A DNA stretch of 64,000 bases from Nocardia cyriacigeorgica GUH-2 (GTDB taxonomy: Bacteria; Actinomycetota; Actinomycetes; Mycobacteriales; Mycobacteriaceae): the NCBI RefSeq assembly GCF_000284035.1, contig NC_016887.1:62001-126000 (forward strand). The letters are read 5' to 3'. Made by a program: the position numbers and the translations under genes. How positions within the stretch are numbered: position 1 is the first letter of the stretch; each line of letters opens with the position of its first letter. The notes below the pieces were generated by a model. The model saw nothing but the letters and a program-made list of their open reading frames with translations, was not told where the DNA came from and ran no database searches. Positions 1 to 8,076 of this stretch are shown in pieces.

Positions 1-502
1 CGAAGCAGCCGATCAGAGCGCCGATGGCGATGCCGGGCAGGTTCTTGTTGACCTGCTCCATGAGCCGGTCGTAGGAGCTGATGTCCTTCAGCTCCGCGAC
101 GTCCTTCAGCTTCGCGCTGTCCTCGGGCGTCATCGTGGCGGCCAGCGTCACGCTGCGGCCGTCCGCGCTGATCTCCTCGTCGACCGTGATCGGCAGCCCG
201 GCGACCTCCGAACGCAGCGCCACCTGATCGACGGTCGCGCCGGAGTCCGACTTCAGCACCACGGCAGAACCATCCGAGGTCAGCTCGAACTTGCCGCTGT
301 CGACCGACCAGGTGATGGTCTTGTCAGCAGGAGAAACGGTGGTGTTGTAGTTGATTCCGCTCACAACACCGGAAGTCGCGTCCCCCGAAGTCACCACGGC
401 CGGATCATTCGCCACAGCGGGCTGACCATTGGCGGTAGCCGCGGTAATCCCCACCGCGGTGACAGCCATGAAAACGGCAGCAGTGATCTTTCCGAACTTC
501 AT
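1..502 (-). CDS. Exported DUF8020-type protein, 3' end outside window
   Basis: The reading frame starts at ATG 502 on the minus strand and runs off the left edge, giving 167 visible residues. It opens with a signal peptide (MKFGKITAAVFMAVTAVGIT, followed by Ala-rich residues and a cleavage site near ATANGQPA). A beta-rich domain follows, with the patterns SGINYNTTVSPADKTITWSV and LRSEVAGLPITVDEEIS. This layout resembles the DUF8020 exported proteins common in Nocardia. The visible end (LPGIAIGALIGCF) begins a Gly/Ala-rich hydrophobic tail like that of the exported protein at 9258-9983. Molecular function is unknown. An AGGGAATTC stretch just upstream can serve as ribosome binding site. Confidence 0.75.
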   Translation of the reverse strand, partial: MKFGKITAAVFMAVTAVGITAATANGQPAVANDPAVVTSGDATSGVVSGINYNTTVSPADKTITWSVDSGKFELTSDGSAVVLKSDSGATVDQVALRSEVAGLPITVDEEISADGRSVTLAATMTPEDSAKLKDVAELKDISSYDRLMEQVNKNLPGIAIGALIGCF

Positions 503-998
503 TCTTTGAATTCCCTCCGCTTTGTCCGATCCCCTTGAACGGACACCCAGTGACCTTATCGTGTGTAATTCGTTGTGTTGCAAGTGGGTTGGGATATCAG
601 CGAATCGGCTGATTGCTGACTACCCGTGATCGTGCGACGATTCTGGACCTGCTGATCGAATCACCAGCGGTTACAGCGCAATTCACGGATTCGCCCGGAG
701 TGTGCTGGTATCCGTCGCTCGGGGCTGCCCGACGGGGAGATCGTGGGCGATGGATTACGAGTTCCGGTACCCCAGCGTCGCGGGCGCATCCTGACCGGAT
801 GCGACGACATCACGTCGAGGAGTCGCGAGAGGCGCAACGACCGCGAGCCCTGCTCAGGTTGACAAATCACCCTAATCTCGCGAGGGTGATGTGCGACGTT
901 GTGGCAGCGGGCGGTCGAAGAGGTATGCGCGGGGGATGGATGCAGATTCCAGACGATGAGGTCCGGCGCCTAGTCGGCCGCAATTCTCGTGAGGTCCG
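503..998. other. Intergenic region, 496 bp, promoter region for T7SS cluster
   Basis: No convincing gene is seen. The plus-strand open frame at 613-1002 starts on TTG, has no ribosome binding site and no recognisable domain, and its codon usage does not match the neighbours. The stretch probably holds the divergent promoters of the exported protein to the left and the type VII secretion cluster to the right. Confidence 0.5.
859..887 (+). promoter_or_regulatory. Candidate promoter for the T7SS-associated cluster
   Basis: A perfect -35 hexamer TTGACA (859-864) is followed after 17 bp by GAGGGT (882-887), which keeps the A and final T of an actinobacterial -10 (TANNNT). It points toward the gene at 1002. 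This is inferred from spacing and hexamers only. Confidence 0.35.
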
Positions 999-1001
999 GT
1001 G

Positions 1002-1766
1002 ATGGCAGTCCAAGGTTTTTACAATCATTATGACGATCCAGATGAGTTCTGGGATGAAGAGCCGCTCCAACCACTCGACCGCTCGCCCAGAGATCCTGGT
1101 TCCGCAGCGATTTCGCTAACTCCGGTGGCAGCGCCGACTCCGGCGTCGAACCCAACTCCCAAACCACCGCGTGATGCGATGTCGCCCGGGTCTTCCTTCG
1201 TCACAATGCATCTCGACAACGGATTGCTCCCGGTCCGCGTGGAGCTCAGCCGCCAGTGGAGTCGCTATGTGGAGCCGCAAGATTCCGGGCTCGAGTTGAT
1301 GCGTGCCTATCAGAACGCAATCGCCCAGCGGATAGCAGAACGATGCGCTACGTCGAGGACTATTCCGACATTGCAGTCCATCTCTGACGGCGCGGTTCCG
1401 CCGAGAAGGACCATGCTGATGGTGTTGCTGGAGACCGATAGCTGGGAACAGTACCAGGCGACGACCAGTGCATTGGTGGGCAGAGCCGAGTATCGGGCAC
1501 ACAGCAACGCAATGATCTACGGTGAGCCGGCCGTAGTAATCACCGCCGATAGAGTCCGTCTGGCATCCATCACAGTCCGGCAAGACTGGGCACAGCGGGT
1601 CATGCCCGAAGATATCGCCGACCAGATCTTGTGGTGCGCCGAGCAGATTCGTTCTATGCGTCCCAACCTGCGAGCTACCAAAGATTACTCCAGGTACTCC
1701 GATGAGGATCTCGAATTCAATCTCGCGCGACACAGTCAGCGACTGTTCGAAGACAGGATCATCTAG
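1002..1766 (+). CDS. EspH/YbaB-like T7SS-associated protein
   Basis: A 254-residue soluble protein. The acidic N-terminus (DDPDEFWDEEP) and Pro-rich linker (about residues 1-65) precede two segments that each look like a YbaB/EspH-type fold: around VTMHLDNGLLPVRVELS and around VRLASITVRQDWAQRVMPED, followed by an amphipathic helix. EspH (DUF2694) is an ESX-1-associated protein with the same arrangement of acidic head and YbaB-like core, so a cytosolic accessory role is inferred. ATG 1002 is preferred over the adjacent GTG 999 because GAGG lies 7 bp upstream. It heads a compact plus-strand cluster; the next gene begins directly after its stop. The region is markedly more AT-rich than the rest of the window. 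The family call is tentative. Confidence 0.6.
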   Translation: MAVQGFYNHYDDPDEFWDEEPLQPLDRSPRDPGSAAISLTPVAAPTPASNPTPKPPRDAMSPGSSFVTMHLDNGLLPVRVELSRQWSRYVEPQDSGLELMRAYQNAIAQRIAERCATSRTIPTLQSISDGAVPPRRTMLMVLLETDSWEQYQATTSALVGRAEYRAHSNAMIYGEPAVVITADRVRLASITVRQDWAQRVMPEDIADQILWCAEQIRSMRPNLRATKDYSRYSDEDLEFNLARHSQRLFEDRII

Positions 1767-2081
1767 ATGGCGACACCAAGTTCCGATCAAATTTATGCCG
1801 CTCTGGAACAGATGCGGGCTACCGCCAATTTGTGGGAAGTGGCAGCGTCGCACCTTGACAGCGCACTTTCCAAGACTGAGCTGGTGAAGTTCACGAATAT
1901 TGAGGCAGGCGTTTTCGCTCTATCGTACAACAAGTATTCTCCGACGCCTACGTATGTGGGCGACCGAGCGCGGGAAGGCGCTGCGGCATGCCGGGAAGTC
2001 GCGGCGACTCTTCGAGACGTCGCAAATGTTTACGAAGAGGAAGACCGTCGCGGTGAGCACGCACTGCGCGGACTTTACTGA
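1767..2081 (+). CDS. EspC-like (DUF2580-type) T7SS substrate
   Basis: A 104-residue, mostly helical protein of the ESX-1 secretion-associated EspC type. Two helices (about residues 6-38 and 64-96) flank a short loop, and the second helix ends with Y89-EEE-D93, the YxxxD/E secretion signal of type VII substrates. Length fits the family (about 100 residues). The ATG directly abuts the previous stop codon, so translation is probably coupled. It likely pairs with the larger WXG protein encoded 13 bp downstream, in the way EspC-type and WXG proteins form helical-bundle heterodimers. The pairing is inferred from adjacency. Confidence 0.75.
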   Translation: MATPSSDQIYAALEQMRATANLWEVAASHLDSALSKTELVKFTNIEAGVFALSYNKYSPTPTYVGDRAREGAAACREVAATLRDVANVYEEEDRRGEHALRGLY

Positions 2082-2094
2082 CTAAGGGGGAGTA

Positions 2095-2988
2095 GTGGCG
2101 GTACCCGAGAATACGTTACCAGATCTAAATGCCAATATTGATGCGATTCAGAACAACAAGATCGAGATCGATGGACTTCCGCAGAAAGCCAACGATTCGT
2201 ACGGAGAGTTGGTCAAGTGGATTCGAATCGGCGGCCACATAAGCTCAGGATTGAATCCTTTCGCGCACTGGGGTGTCGAAGAACTGGTCGACGAGATGTG
2301 GGAGAATCGGGATAAGGTCACCGAGTCTCTGAAAAGGATCATCGACAAGCTTGCCGAGCTTATAAAAGGTATCGGTGTACCGATTACCTTCATCAACTTT
2401 GCCGACGATTGGCGTAATATCGCTGGTGAGTTCACGCATGCCGGAAACGCATTCGGGGCGACTTCGTTGAAGTCTGACTGGCAGGGTATCGCAGCGGACC
2501 GTTACCGTGACATGCGCGATATTCAAGAAAAGGCATTCACGGCGATGCCGAAACTGTGCGAACAAGTGGCGCTGAGTCTCGAACAGGTCGCGGTCGATAC
2601 CCTTGATCTGTATATCGCGATTGCAAAGAACACGCTGGACCTTGTTCACAATACAAAGCAAGCTCTGGCCGATATTGCGGAGAAGGGGCCGCTGGCCATC
2701 CTCGAGGCCGGCAACTTGGTTGAGGTTGTTCAAGGATTGGAGACCTTTATCTTCGACAATGTAACTAAAGTCGCGGAAACCGCGCAAAAACAGATGATCG
2801 AAGGTAATAGAATTGCGCAGGCCACTTCGGTGCAGGATGGAATTCCGAATAATAAGTGGCCGCCAGCGGTGACAAATCGGGTGGTCGATAATGGTGTAGT
2901 TGTCAACCCGGGTGAAGAGTACAGTGACGGCACCGTGACTGACGGGAATAATAAATGGTCGGTGAAGACCGATGTGGTGACCCAATGA
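2095..2988 (+). CDS. WXG-motif T7SS substrate, large
   Basis: A 297-residue, nearly all-helical protein with W129-Q-G131 at a helix turn, the WXG signature, followed by helices rich in Gln and Ala to about residue 250. The C-terminal 50 residues are Asn/Gly/Thr-rich and unstructured-looking. No signal peptide is seen. The GTG start at 2095 is chosen because an AAGGGGGAG ribosome binding site sits immediately upstream. The gene follows the EspC-like gene and overlaps the next lipoprotein gene by ATGA. It is probably exported through a type VII system as partner of the 104-residue protein; the C-terminal part could be the effector portion, but no catalytic motif is visible. Confidence 0.6.
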   Translation: MAVPENTLPDLNANIDAIQNNKIEIDGLPQKANDSYGELVKWIRIGGHISSGLNPFAHWGVEELVDEMWENRDKVTESLKRIIDKLAELIKGIGVPITFINFADDWRNIAGEFTHAGNAFGATSLKSDWQGIAADRYRDMRDIQEKAFTAMPKLCEQVALSLEQVAVDTLDLYIAIAKNTLDLVHNTKQALADIAEKGPLAILEAGNLVEVVQGLETFIFDNVTKVAETAQKQMIEGNRIAQATSVQDGIPNNKWPPAVTNRVVDNGVVVNPGEEYSDGTVTDGNNKWSVKTDVVTQ

Positions 2989-3554
2989 GGAGGTTGCTGA
3001 AGCATCTCATCGTCGGGGCGATGGTTCCCGCATTGGCGGCTTGCTCTGGGGCAAGTATAGGAAACTCCGATTTGACGCCAGAACCCAGTGTGGCTACGTC
3101 GACTACAAGCAGCATTGCGCGGATTGATCGCACGGTGCGGGACCTTTGTAAACCGTTGCTCGAGTTTTTCGAAAATGAGTTGCGTCTGGTGAACGTGAAG
3201 TTCGGGCCAGAGGATAACCTGAATGCACCGTATGGAACATTCGGTTCCTGTTCAATAGTCGGTAGAGAGTCGCAGAATGGTTTCGCGCAGGTGTATGAGG
3301 GGGGTGGTCAGGAGGCATCATTCCTCGAGTCGGTGGGATTCAAGCGAATGGGTGGATACTCGGCGGATGTCTGGTTGCTGGATAAACGTCCTCGCAGGAT
3401 CGAGGTATCAGTCCGTGTCGGGGACTGGATAGGCTCATTGAGGATTCACGCTGAATTGGCGTATACGGCTACTGGAAAACTAGACATCACCGATAAGATC
3501 GTCGACGACTCGGTGGAATTCATGATAAGGATCACACGCGAAATTCAGCAATGA
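2985..3554 (+). CDS. DUF3558-like lipoprotein
   Basis: A 189-residue lipoprotein. The N-terminus has a short basic region, a hydrophobic stretch and the lipobox LAAC (MRRLLKHLIVGAMVPALAAC), followed by a Ser/Thr-rich tether. The body starts with a LCKPLLEF-type segment and later FGSCSIVGRES, the two Cys-containing landmarks of DUF3558 proteins of Nocardia and relatives. ATG 2985 overlaps the TGA of the WXG gene, indicating translational coupling. An earlier in-frame start at 2955 lies inside the upstream gene and would disrupt the signal peptide. Function unknown; the coupling suggests a surface role connected with the type VII substrates. Confidence 0.7.
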   Translation: MRRLLKHLIVGAMVPALAACSGASIGNSDLTPEPSVATSTTSSIARIDRTVRDLCKPLLEFFENELRLVNVKFGPEDNLNAPYGTFGSCSIVGRESQNGFAQVYEGGGQEASFLESVGFKRMGGYSADVWLLDKRPRRIEVSVRVGDWIGSLRIHAELAYTATGKLDITDKIVDDSVEFMIRITREIQQ

Positions 3555-3782
3555 GATCATTTCAAGCGCGGTGATTCGATTAACCCGCACTGCGCAGGTG
3601 GGCCTGCCCAGAAAAACATCCCTATGACAAGGTCTCATAGAGCACGGTAATTGTGCGGGATAGTGGTTGTCGCCGCGGGTTGTCGGGGAGCTATGGAGGC
3701 CGGTAGGGTTGCGGTAATCGCAGGGGGCGGGGGAGCCGGTCCGGTCTCGGCGAAAGTGTGGATGCTGGCGCCGGAGGATCTT

Positions 3783-4388
3783 GTGGTGATTGCACGGGCT
3801 GTTCGGGTGGGGTTGCTCGGGGTCGGGGCGGTGCTTGTTGCTGCGGGGTGTTCCTCGGCTACCGATGGGCAGGCTACGCCGGAAGGGGCTTCGGGGCAGG
3901 GGGCGGCGGCTGCGTCGACCACACCGTCGTTAGCGGCGGAGGCGCCGTCGGGGTTTGATCCCTGTACTGATATTCCGGCGTCGATCATCAAAGAAGAGGA
4001 CATGCGGGCGGATTCGCCCGAGCATGGGAACGCCGACTACGACGGGTCACGCGGGATCAAGTGGCGTGGATGCGGATGGGCAGTGCCCGACGGTTACGCG
4101 GTTGGCATCACGACGACCAACTTGACTGTCGACATGGTTCGCGACAACAAAGAGTTCACGGTCCGCTGGGAGGACAGGATAGGTGGACGGCGGGCAGTCG
4201 CCATCAACACGGCTGACGAGAAGGATCCTCGGGCAAGCTGCACTCTGAATGTCGAGATGAAGGGTGGGAGCTTGGAGTTCTCGATGGACAACCCCGCGTC
4301 GCGGGATAAGACCGGGCACATGGACACATGTGAATTGGCTCGTGGCTTGGCGGAGAAGGTGGTGCCGCATGTGCCTGACGATGCCTGA
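3783..4388 (+). CDS. DUF3558 lipoprotein
   Basis: A 201-residue lipoprotein from GTG 3783 (or GTG 3786), chosen because GGAGG lies 5-8 bp upstream and the hydrophobic signal with lipobox VAAGC begins right after it. An Ala/Ser/Thr-rich tether leads to the DUF3558 domain: FDPCTDIPASII, then WRGCGWAVPDG, and a final Cys in DTCELARGL. These Cys positions are the family landmarks. It is the second DUF3558 lipoprotein within 1 kb and has much higher GC than the first, so the two are not a recent duplication. Upstream (3555-3782) there is no gene, only a likely promoter. Confidence 0.8.
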   Translation: MVIARAVRVGLLGVGAVLVAAGCSSATDGQATPEGASGQGAAAASTTPSLAAEAPSGFDPCTDIPASIIKEEDMRADSPEHGNADYDGSRGIKWRGCGWAVPDGYAVGITTTNLTVDMVRDNKEFTVRWEDRIGGRRAVAINTADEKDPRASCTLNVEMKGGSLEFSMDNPASRDKTGHMDTCELARGLAEKVVPHVPDDA

Positions 4389-4436
4389 TCGGGATCGAAC
4401 AATCATTCAGATACGGTGGTTCGAGGGGAGGAAGCG

Positions 4437-4928
4437 ATGAGTGGTGACGAGCCGCCGCGGCCGCTGGAGGGTTTGATCACCGAGGTTAGGGAGGGCCGGT
4501 TGTCGGTGAACTTCGGTGCTGGTTCCCCAGATGCGGTGCGGGTCAACGCCGAGGAGTTCGTCTATATCGACCGCGACTGCGAGGGATTCAAGCTCCTCAT
4601 TCAACAGCTTCAGCGCACAGCCCGAGAGGTTGCCCAGCGCGAGAAGTGGGATCTGGGTGAGGCACATCCGGATCTGGGTTCGGCTCGAACCCTGGTGTCC
4701 CGCTACCGGTCCAAGGCCGAGGGCGCCGAGGACAAGAACAGCGTCCACGAAATCCTCGAGGAGCACTACCGCATCGTCGAAGACATCCAGACCCTCCACC
4801 GCGAGATCGCACAGCGCTACCTCGAGACCGACGAGGGTTTCGCGTCGAGGTACAACGAGCTGACGGCGACGCTGCCGCCACCTGGGCCGCTGACGTTGCC
4901 GCCCGGTCCGAACGTCTTCGGCGGGTAA
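4437..4928 (+). CDS. Helical T7SS-associated protein with YxxxD motif
   Basis: A 163-residue soluble helical protein. Long amphipathic helices cover about residues 50-140 and end in Y128-LET-D132, a YxxxD/E type VII signal, followed by a Pro/Gly-rich tail. ATG 4437 has a GGGAGGAAG ribosome binding site; an upstream in-frame GTG at 4416 lacks one. The gene ends 13 bp before the PPE-like gene, and an arrangement of DUF3558 lipoprotein, this protein, PPE-like protein and EspG seems to recur in Nocardia. It may be the PE-like partner of the following protein. This is inferred; no named domain was recognised. Confidence 0.6.
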   Translation: MSGDEPPRPLEGLITEVREGRLSVNFGAGSPDAVRVNAEEFVYIDRDCEGFKLLIQQLQRTAREVAQREKWDLGEAHPDLGSARTLVSRYRSKAEGAEDKNSVHEILEEHYRIVEDIQTLHREIAQRYLETDEGFASRYNELTATLPPPGPLTLPPGPNVFGG

Positions 4929-4941
4929 GAGCAGGCGCGAG

Positions 4942-6192
4942 ATGACCATTCAGAACGAGGGCTCGAAGATCACGGATGCGACCAAGGAGAAGCCTGAGGG
5001 CTTTTCGCATTCGGAGATCGTTGACGCGTTCAACCCGCTGGCTCCCGGCGACAATGCTCAGCGTGCGGCTGATCAGCTCGGCGATATCGCAGCGAAATGG
5101 ACCGATGGCGTGACGGTGTTCGCGGCGCGGATCCGGCGATCGAGTGCGGCGGCCTGGGATGGGCCTGCGGCAGAGAAGTCCAGAGAGGCCATCGGCAACT
5201 ACGCGACGCGGGCCGAGGACTTCACCGATGCGCTCAACGCGCTGGCGGTGCGGGTCGACGGCACGGTGACCGCGATCTTGCGGACACAGCGGAATCTGCC
5301 GGAAGTGATCGAGAAGAAGTCGCCCTGGAATCCGCGGTCGTGGCCGATCGTGGGATCGAACAACGAGGATAAGCGCAACGATGCCGAAGCCTCGGCGCGT
5401 CAGGTGATGGGTGATGAGTACGTGACGCCGTTCGTGCAGGCCGACTCGCAGATTCCGGTGCTGCCGGTGCCGGTGAGCCCGACGGCACCATTGCACGGCC
5501 CGATCGAACCGGGTGAGGTCAAGCCGGGCGGCGAGAACGGTGGCGGCGGTACCGGTGGTGGCGGTACTGGTGGCGGTGGCGGCACCGGCGGCGGTACCGG
5601 CGAAACTGGCGAGCCGGAAGAACCGACCGAGGAAGGTACCGGCGAGGAGATCCCCGAACAGCAGGGTTCGGGCGAAGACCAGTCGAGCTGGGGCGACGAC
5701 TCGACCAGCGGGCAGGATACGACGCCGAGCGCGGCGACCACCCCTGCCGGTGCCGAAACACCGAGCACAGTGCCCAGTTCCACCACACCGGCCGGGACGG
5801 TCCCCGGCTCGTCCGGTGGCGGCGCTGGAACTGGAATCGGTGCAGGTGGTGGCGCCGGTGGCACGGGCGGTGGCGTCGGAGGCGGTGGTGTGGCGGCACC
5901 GGGCCGCAGTATTGCTGGCACGCCCGGCGCGGGCGCTGTTCCCGGCATGGGTGCGGCCGGCCCAGCCGCTGCTGCGGCGGCCGCCGGACGCGCGGGTATG
6001 CCGGGGATGATGTCGCCGGGTGCGGCCGGTCGAGGCGGGCAAGGGCAGGACGACGAGGAACACAAACTGCCCGACTACCTGGTCAACGCCGAGAATGCCG
6101 CTGAACTGCTGGGCGAACAACCGCGAACCGTCCCAGGTGGCGTGATCGGCGGGGACATCCCGGCTGCCCGGCCCCCGGAACAGTCCGGGTAG
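4942..6192 (+). CDS. PPE-like/WXG T7SS substrate with Gly-rich region
   Basis: A 416-residue protein. The helical N-terminal domain (about 1-155) contains W72-D-G74 (WXG) in a helix turn, as in PPE and WXG proteins. Residues about 190-350 are a low-complexity Gly/Thr/Pro/Ser region with GGGGTGG-type runs, resembling the C-terminal extensions of PPE proteins. The C-terminus has the conserved LPDYLVNAENAAELLG block followed by VPGGVIGG, a tail seen in many actinobacterial T7SS substrates. It is probably secreted as a complex with the preceding 163-residue protein and guided by the EspG encoded next. The low-complexity stretch has extreme GC and could be length-variable. Confidence 0.7.
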   Translation: MTIQNEGSKITDATKEKPEGFSHSEIVDAFNPLAPGDNAQRAADQLGDIAAKWTDGVTVFAARIRRSSAAAWDGPAAEKSREAIGNYATRAEDFTDALNALAVRVDGTVTAILRTQRNLPEVIEKKSPWNPRSWPIVGSNNEDKRNDAEASARQVMGDEYVTPFVQADSQIPVLPVPVSPTAPLHGPIEPGEVKPGGENGGGGTGGGGTGGGGGTGGGTGETGEPEEPTEEGTGEEIPEQQGSGEDQSSWGDDSTSGQDTTPSAATTPAGAETPSTVPSSTTPAGTVPGSSGGGAGTGIGAGGGAGGTGGGVGGGGVAAPGRSIAGTPGAGAVPGMGAAGPAAAAAAAGRAGMPGMMSPGAAGRGGQGQDDEEHKLPDYLVNAENAAELLGEQPRTVPGGVIGGDIPAARPPEQSG

Positions 6193-6279
6193 CACGCATC
6201 ACCCAGTTGCCCGCACCCGGTGCGGGCCGATGCCGCGCGCACCGGGCACGATCGACCAGAAGACGAGGGACGAGTACTC

Positions 6280-7035
6280 ATGACCGAATGGACTTGGGAT
6301 CCAGATGATTTCGCCGCGCTATGGTATCGCGACGGAATCGATCGATTCCCGCGTCCATTGCACTATCAGAGCAAGTACAAGACGGTGGGACCGTTCGAGG
6401 AACATGCGGCGCGGGTGCGGTCGCGGCTCGATCGGGACGAACTGGAACTGATCCGGCTCGCCTTCCGCACTCTCATCGACTCCGAGCTGCGCATTCACAT
6501 CCTGGGCAGCTCGACTGCGACCGACCGTGGTGGAGTGCGTGAATACCGGATCGTCGGTGCCCGCGCCGGGCAACACGCAATGGTGCTCGCGCAAGCCGCG
6601 ATCGACGGCGTCGACGGGCCGATCCGGGGTCGGCTGTTCCGCGCCGAACAGCTGCCGAACCGGCTCGTGGCCCTGCTCCCACGATGCGATCCGGGCCGCG
6701 CCGAGCCCGGCACGTTCCACATCCGGGACCTGGAGGACCGGGAGCAGGGATTCACCCACCGCGGGCCGCGCGAGCAGTACGAACGTGTGGCGTTGCGGCC
6801 GGCCGACGGCGGTGGGAACGCCGGACTGCTGGTCGGGTCGATCCTGGACCGCCCGGCGCCCTGGTACGCCATGCAGTGGTACGACATCACGAACGACGGT
6901 CGTTACCTGGAACATCGCACCCGCGAACATATTTCGGTGCGGCCTGCCACGGGTCAAGGCATCGCCGCGTGTTTCAGCGAATGGATCGACAAGGCTCTCG
7001 CCCGTATCCGCGACGAAGACGGCGAACGCTGGTAG
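6280..7035 (+). CDS. EspG family ESX secretion chaperone
   Basis: A 251-residue cytosolic protein of the EspG family. The N-terminus MTEWTWDPDDFAALWYRDG matches the opening of these proteins, the middle carries LIDSELRIHILG and EYRIVGARAGQHAMVL segments, and the end contains the VRPATGQGIAACFSEWIDKAL block. EspG proteins bind the PPE member of PE-PPE pairs and keep it soluble for export by the cognate ESX system. ATG 6280 is preferred over an in-frame start at 6220 because the family begins here. It follows its likely client at 4942-6192. A second, divergent EspG occurs at 44835-45665. Confidence 0.85.
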   Translation: MTEWTWDPDDFAALWYRDGIDRFPRPLHYQSKYKTVGPFEEHAARVRSRLDRDELELIRLAFRTLIDSELRIHILGSSTATDRGGVREYRIVGARAGQHAMVLAQAAIDGVDGPIRGRLFRAEQLPNRLVALLPRCDPGRAEPGTFHIRDLEDREQGFTHRGPREQYERVALRPADGGGNAGLLVGSILDRPAPWYAMQWYDITNDGRYLEHRTREHISVRPATGQGIAACFSEWIDKALARIRDEDGERW

Positions 7036-7067
7036 CGGAAGGCAGTTCCGTCTGCATGACTGCGCGA

Positions 7068-7286
7068 TCACGGCCCGAGATACAGAGACTCGCACGGGAG
7101 GCGCGGCGCATCTGACGTGCCGTTGGAAATCACCGCTACCGCATCGGGGTGGTAACGGGAGCGCCACTCCAGGATGAAGCGATGGGCCGCGGTGCGGCAG
7201 GCAATGTACTCGAAGCGCCGGCCGTGCAGGAAGATACTGAGCCGCAGGTCCGGTTCGGCTGGGCGCGGCGATTCCGCTGCGGTCAC
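7068..7286 (-). CDS. Small hypothetical protein
   Basis: A 72-residue protein from GTG 7286, with AAAAGGG about 8 bp upstream. It contains RLSIFLHGRRFEYIACRTAA and ends with RLPCESLYLGP; Cys and aromatic residues look conserved-domain-like rather than random. It lies 43 bp downstream of the small gene at 7330-7809 in the same orientation, so the two probably form a transcript. No function is recognised. The alternative is that the frame is chance, but the start signal and position make a gene more likely. Confidence 0.5.
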   Translation of the reverse strand: MTAAESPRPAEPDLRLSIFLHGRRFEYIACRTAAHRFILEWRSRYHPDAVAVISNGTSDAPRLPCESLYLGP

Positions 7287-7329
7287 CCCGGCACACCCTT
7301 TTGTTCCGGTCGAAGGAGTTCGCTGGTGC

Positions 7330-7809
7330 TCACGACCGACGACCTCCCCACCCCGCGTGCGCGCCGGCGCACGCTCGAATCGACGCGACAATCGCCTGGC
7401 CGGACGGGCGGAAGGCGCAGCGCGGCGGCTGAATCCAGCGTCGAAAGCGCGCGCCGCGATCGGTCGGGGACGGTAGGGCGATGGTGCCGCCGGTGCGAAC
7501 CACCGATACGTCGATGCGGAACAATTCGGCGAACAACGCTGTCTCATCCGGAAGGTCCGGCCGAACCAGATATGACCAGCGGTTCGACCGCAGATGCGAA
7601 ATGATCGGACCGGTTTCCGCTCCGCGATTACGCAGGTGGACGCGCACGCGCTGACCCAGATGCGCGGGCATCATCACGGCCCAGACATGGTCGGCAGGCA
7701 TGACGATGCGCCCGATCTCGGGCGGATCGATGGTGGCCGGCAGATCGCAGACCTTCCGGTAGAACAGGCAGCGGGTGAAGGGCGTATCACCGAACGGAAC
7801 ATGCTCCAT
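7330..7809 (-). CDS. Small conserved actinobacterial protein (often mis-named RNAP beta)
   Basis: A 159-residue soluble protein. The core HVWAVMMPAHLGQRVRVHL, GPIISHLRSNRWSYLVRPDL and FRIDVSVVRTGGTIALPSP is typical of a family common in Nocardia and Streptomyces whose members are frequently annotated as DNA-directed RNA polymerase subunit beta; nothing here resembles RNA polymerase. It is divergent from the XRE/DUF397 pair, the usual neighbourhood of such proteins, and the 267 bp between them must hold both promoters. The Arg/Gly-rich last 20 residues look less conserved. Function unknown. Confidence 0.65.
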   Translation of the reverse strand: MEHVPFGDTPFTRCLFYRKVCDLPATIDPPEIGRIVMPADHVWAVMMPAHLGQRVRVHLRNRGAETGPIISHLRSNRWSYLVRPDLPDETALFAELFRIDVSVVRTGGTIALPSPTDRGARFRRWIQPPRCAFRPSGQAIVASIRACAGAHAGWGGRRS

Positions 7810-8076
7810 CGCAGCACCTTTGGTGAGTTCGAGTGGATTGGGTGCGCCCGGTCCCGGTGGTGAGGAAGGGGCACCGGGAAGGAGTCGTGCACGGGGGCTC
7901 GTAGGGGCGGCTCCTGCTCCGGGCGCGAAACCAGAACAGCAGGCCCACGACTGGGTCGTAAAGCCAAAATGGGTTTCTCATCAGGAATTGGTCAAACGGC
8001 CTGCGCTGGACTCTCCGAGGTGGGACAGTTGCTGTCAGCTTCGACCCAGGCGTCATCCGAATCAGAGGAAGGCAGC

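Noticed and set aside
613..1002. 129-codon frame upstream of the EspH-like gene
   Set aside because: TTG start without ribosome binding site, no domain, and a plausible promoter (TTGACA at 859) lies inside it.
5530..5930. Tandem repeat or CRISPR-like array in the Gly-rich stretch
   Set aside because: The repeats are codon-level Gly/Thr low complexity inside the PPE-like gene, with no regular repeat-spacer structure. No CRISPR array or cas gene is present in the window.
7330..7809. RNA polymerase beta subunit
   Set aside because: Relatives carry this name, but the protein is 159 residues with none of the RpoB motifs.
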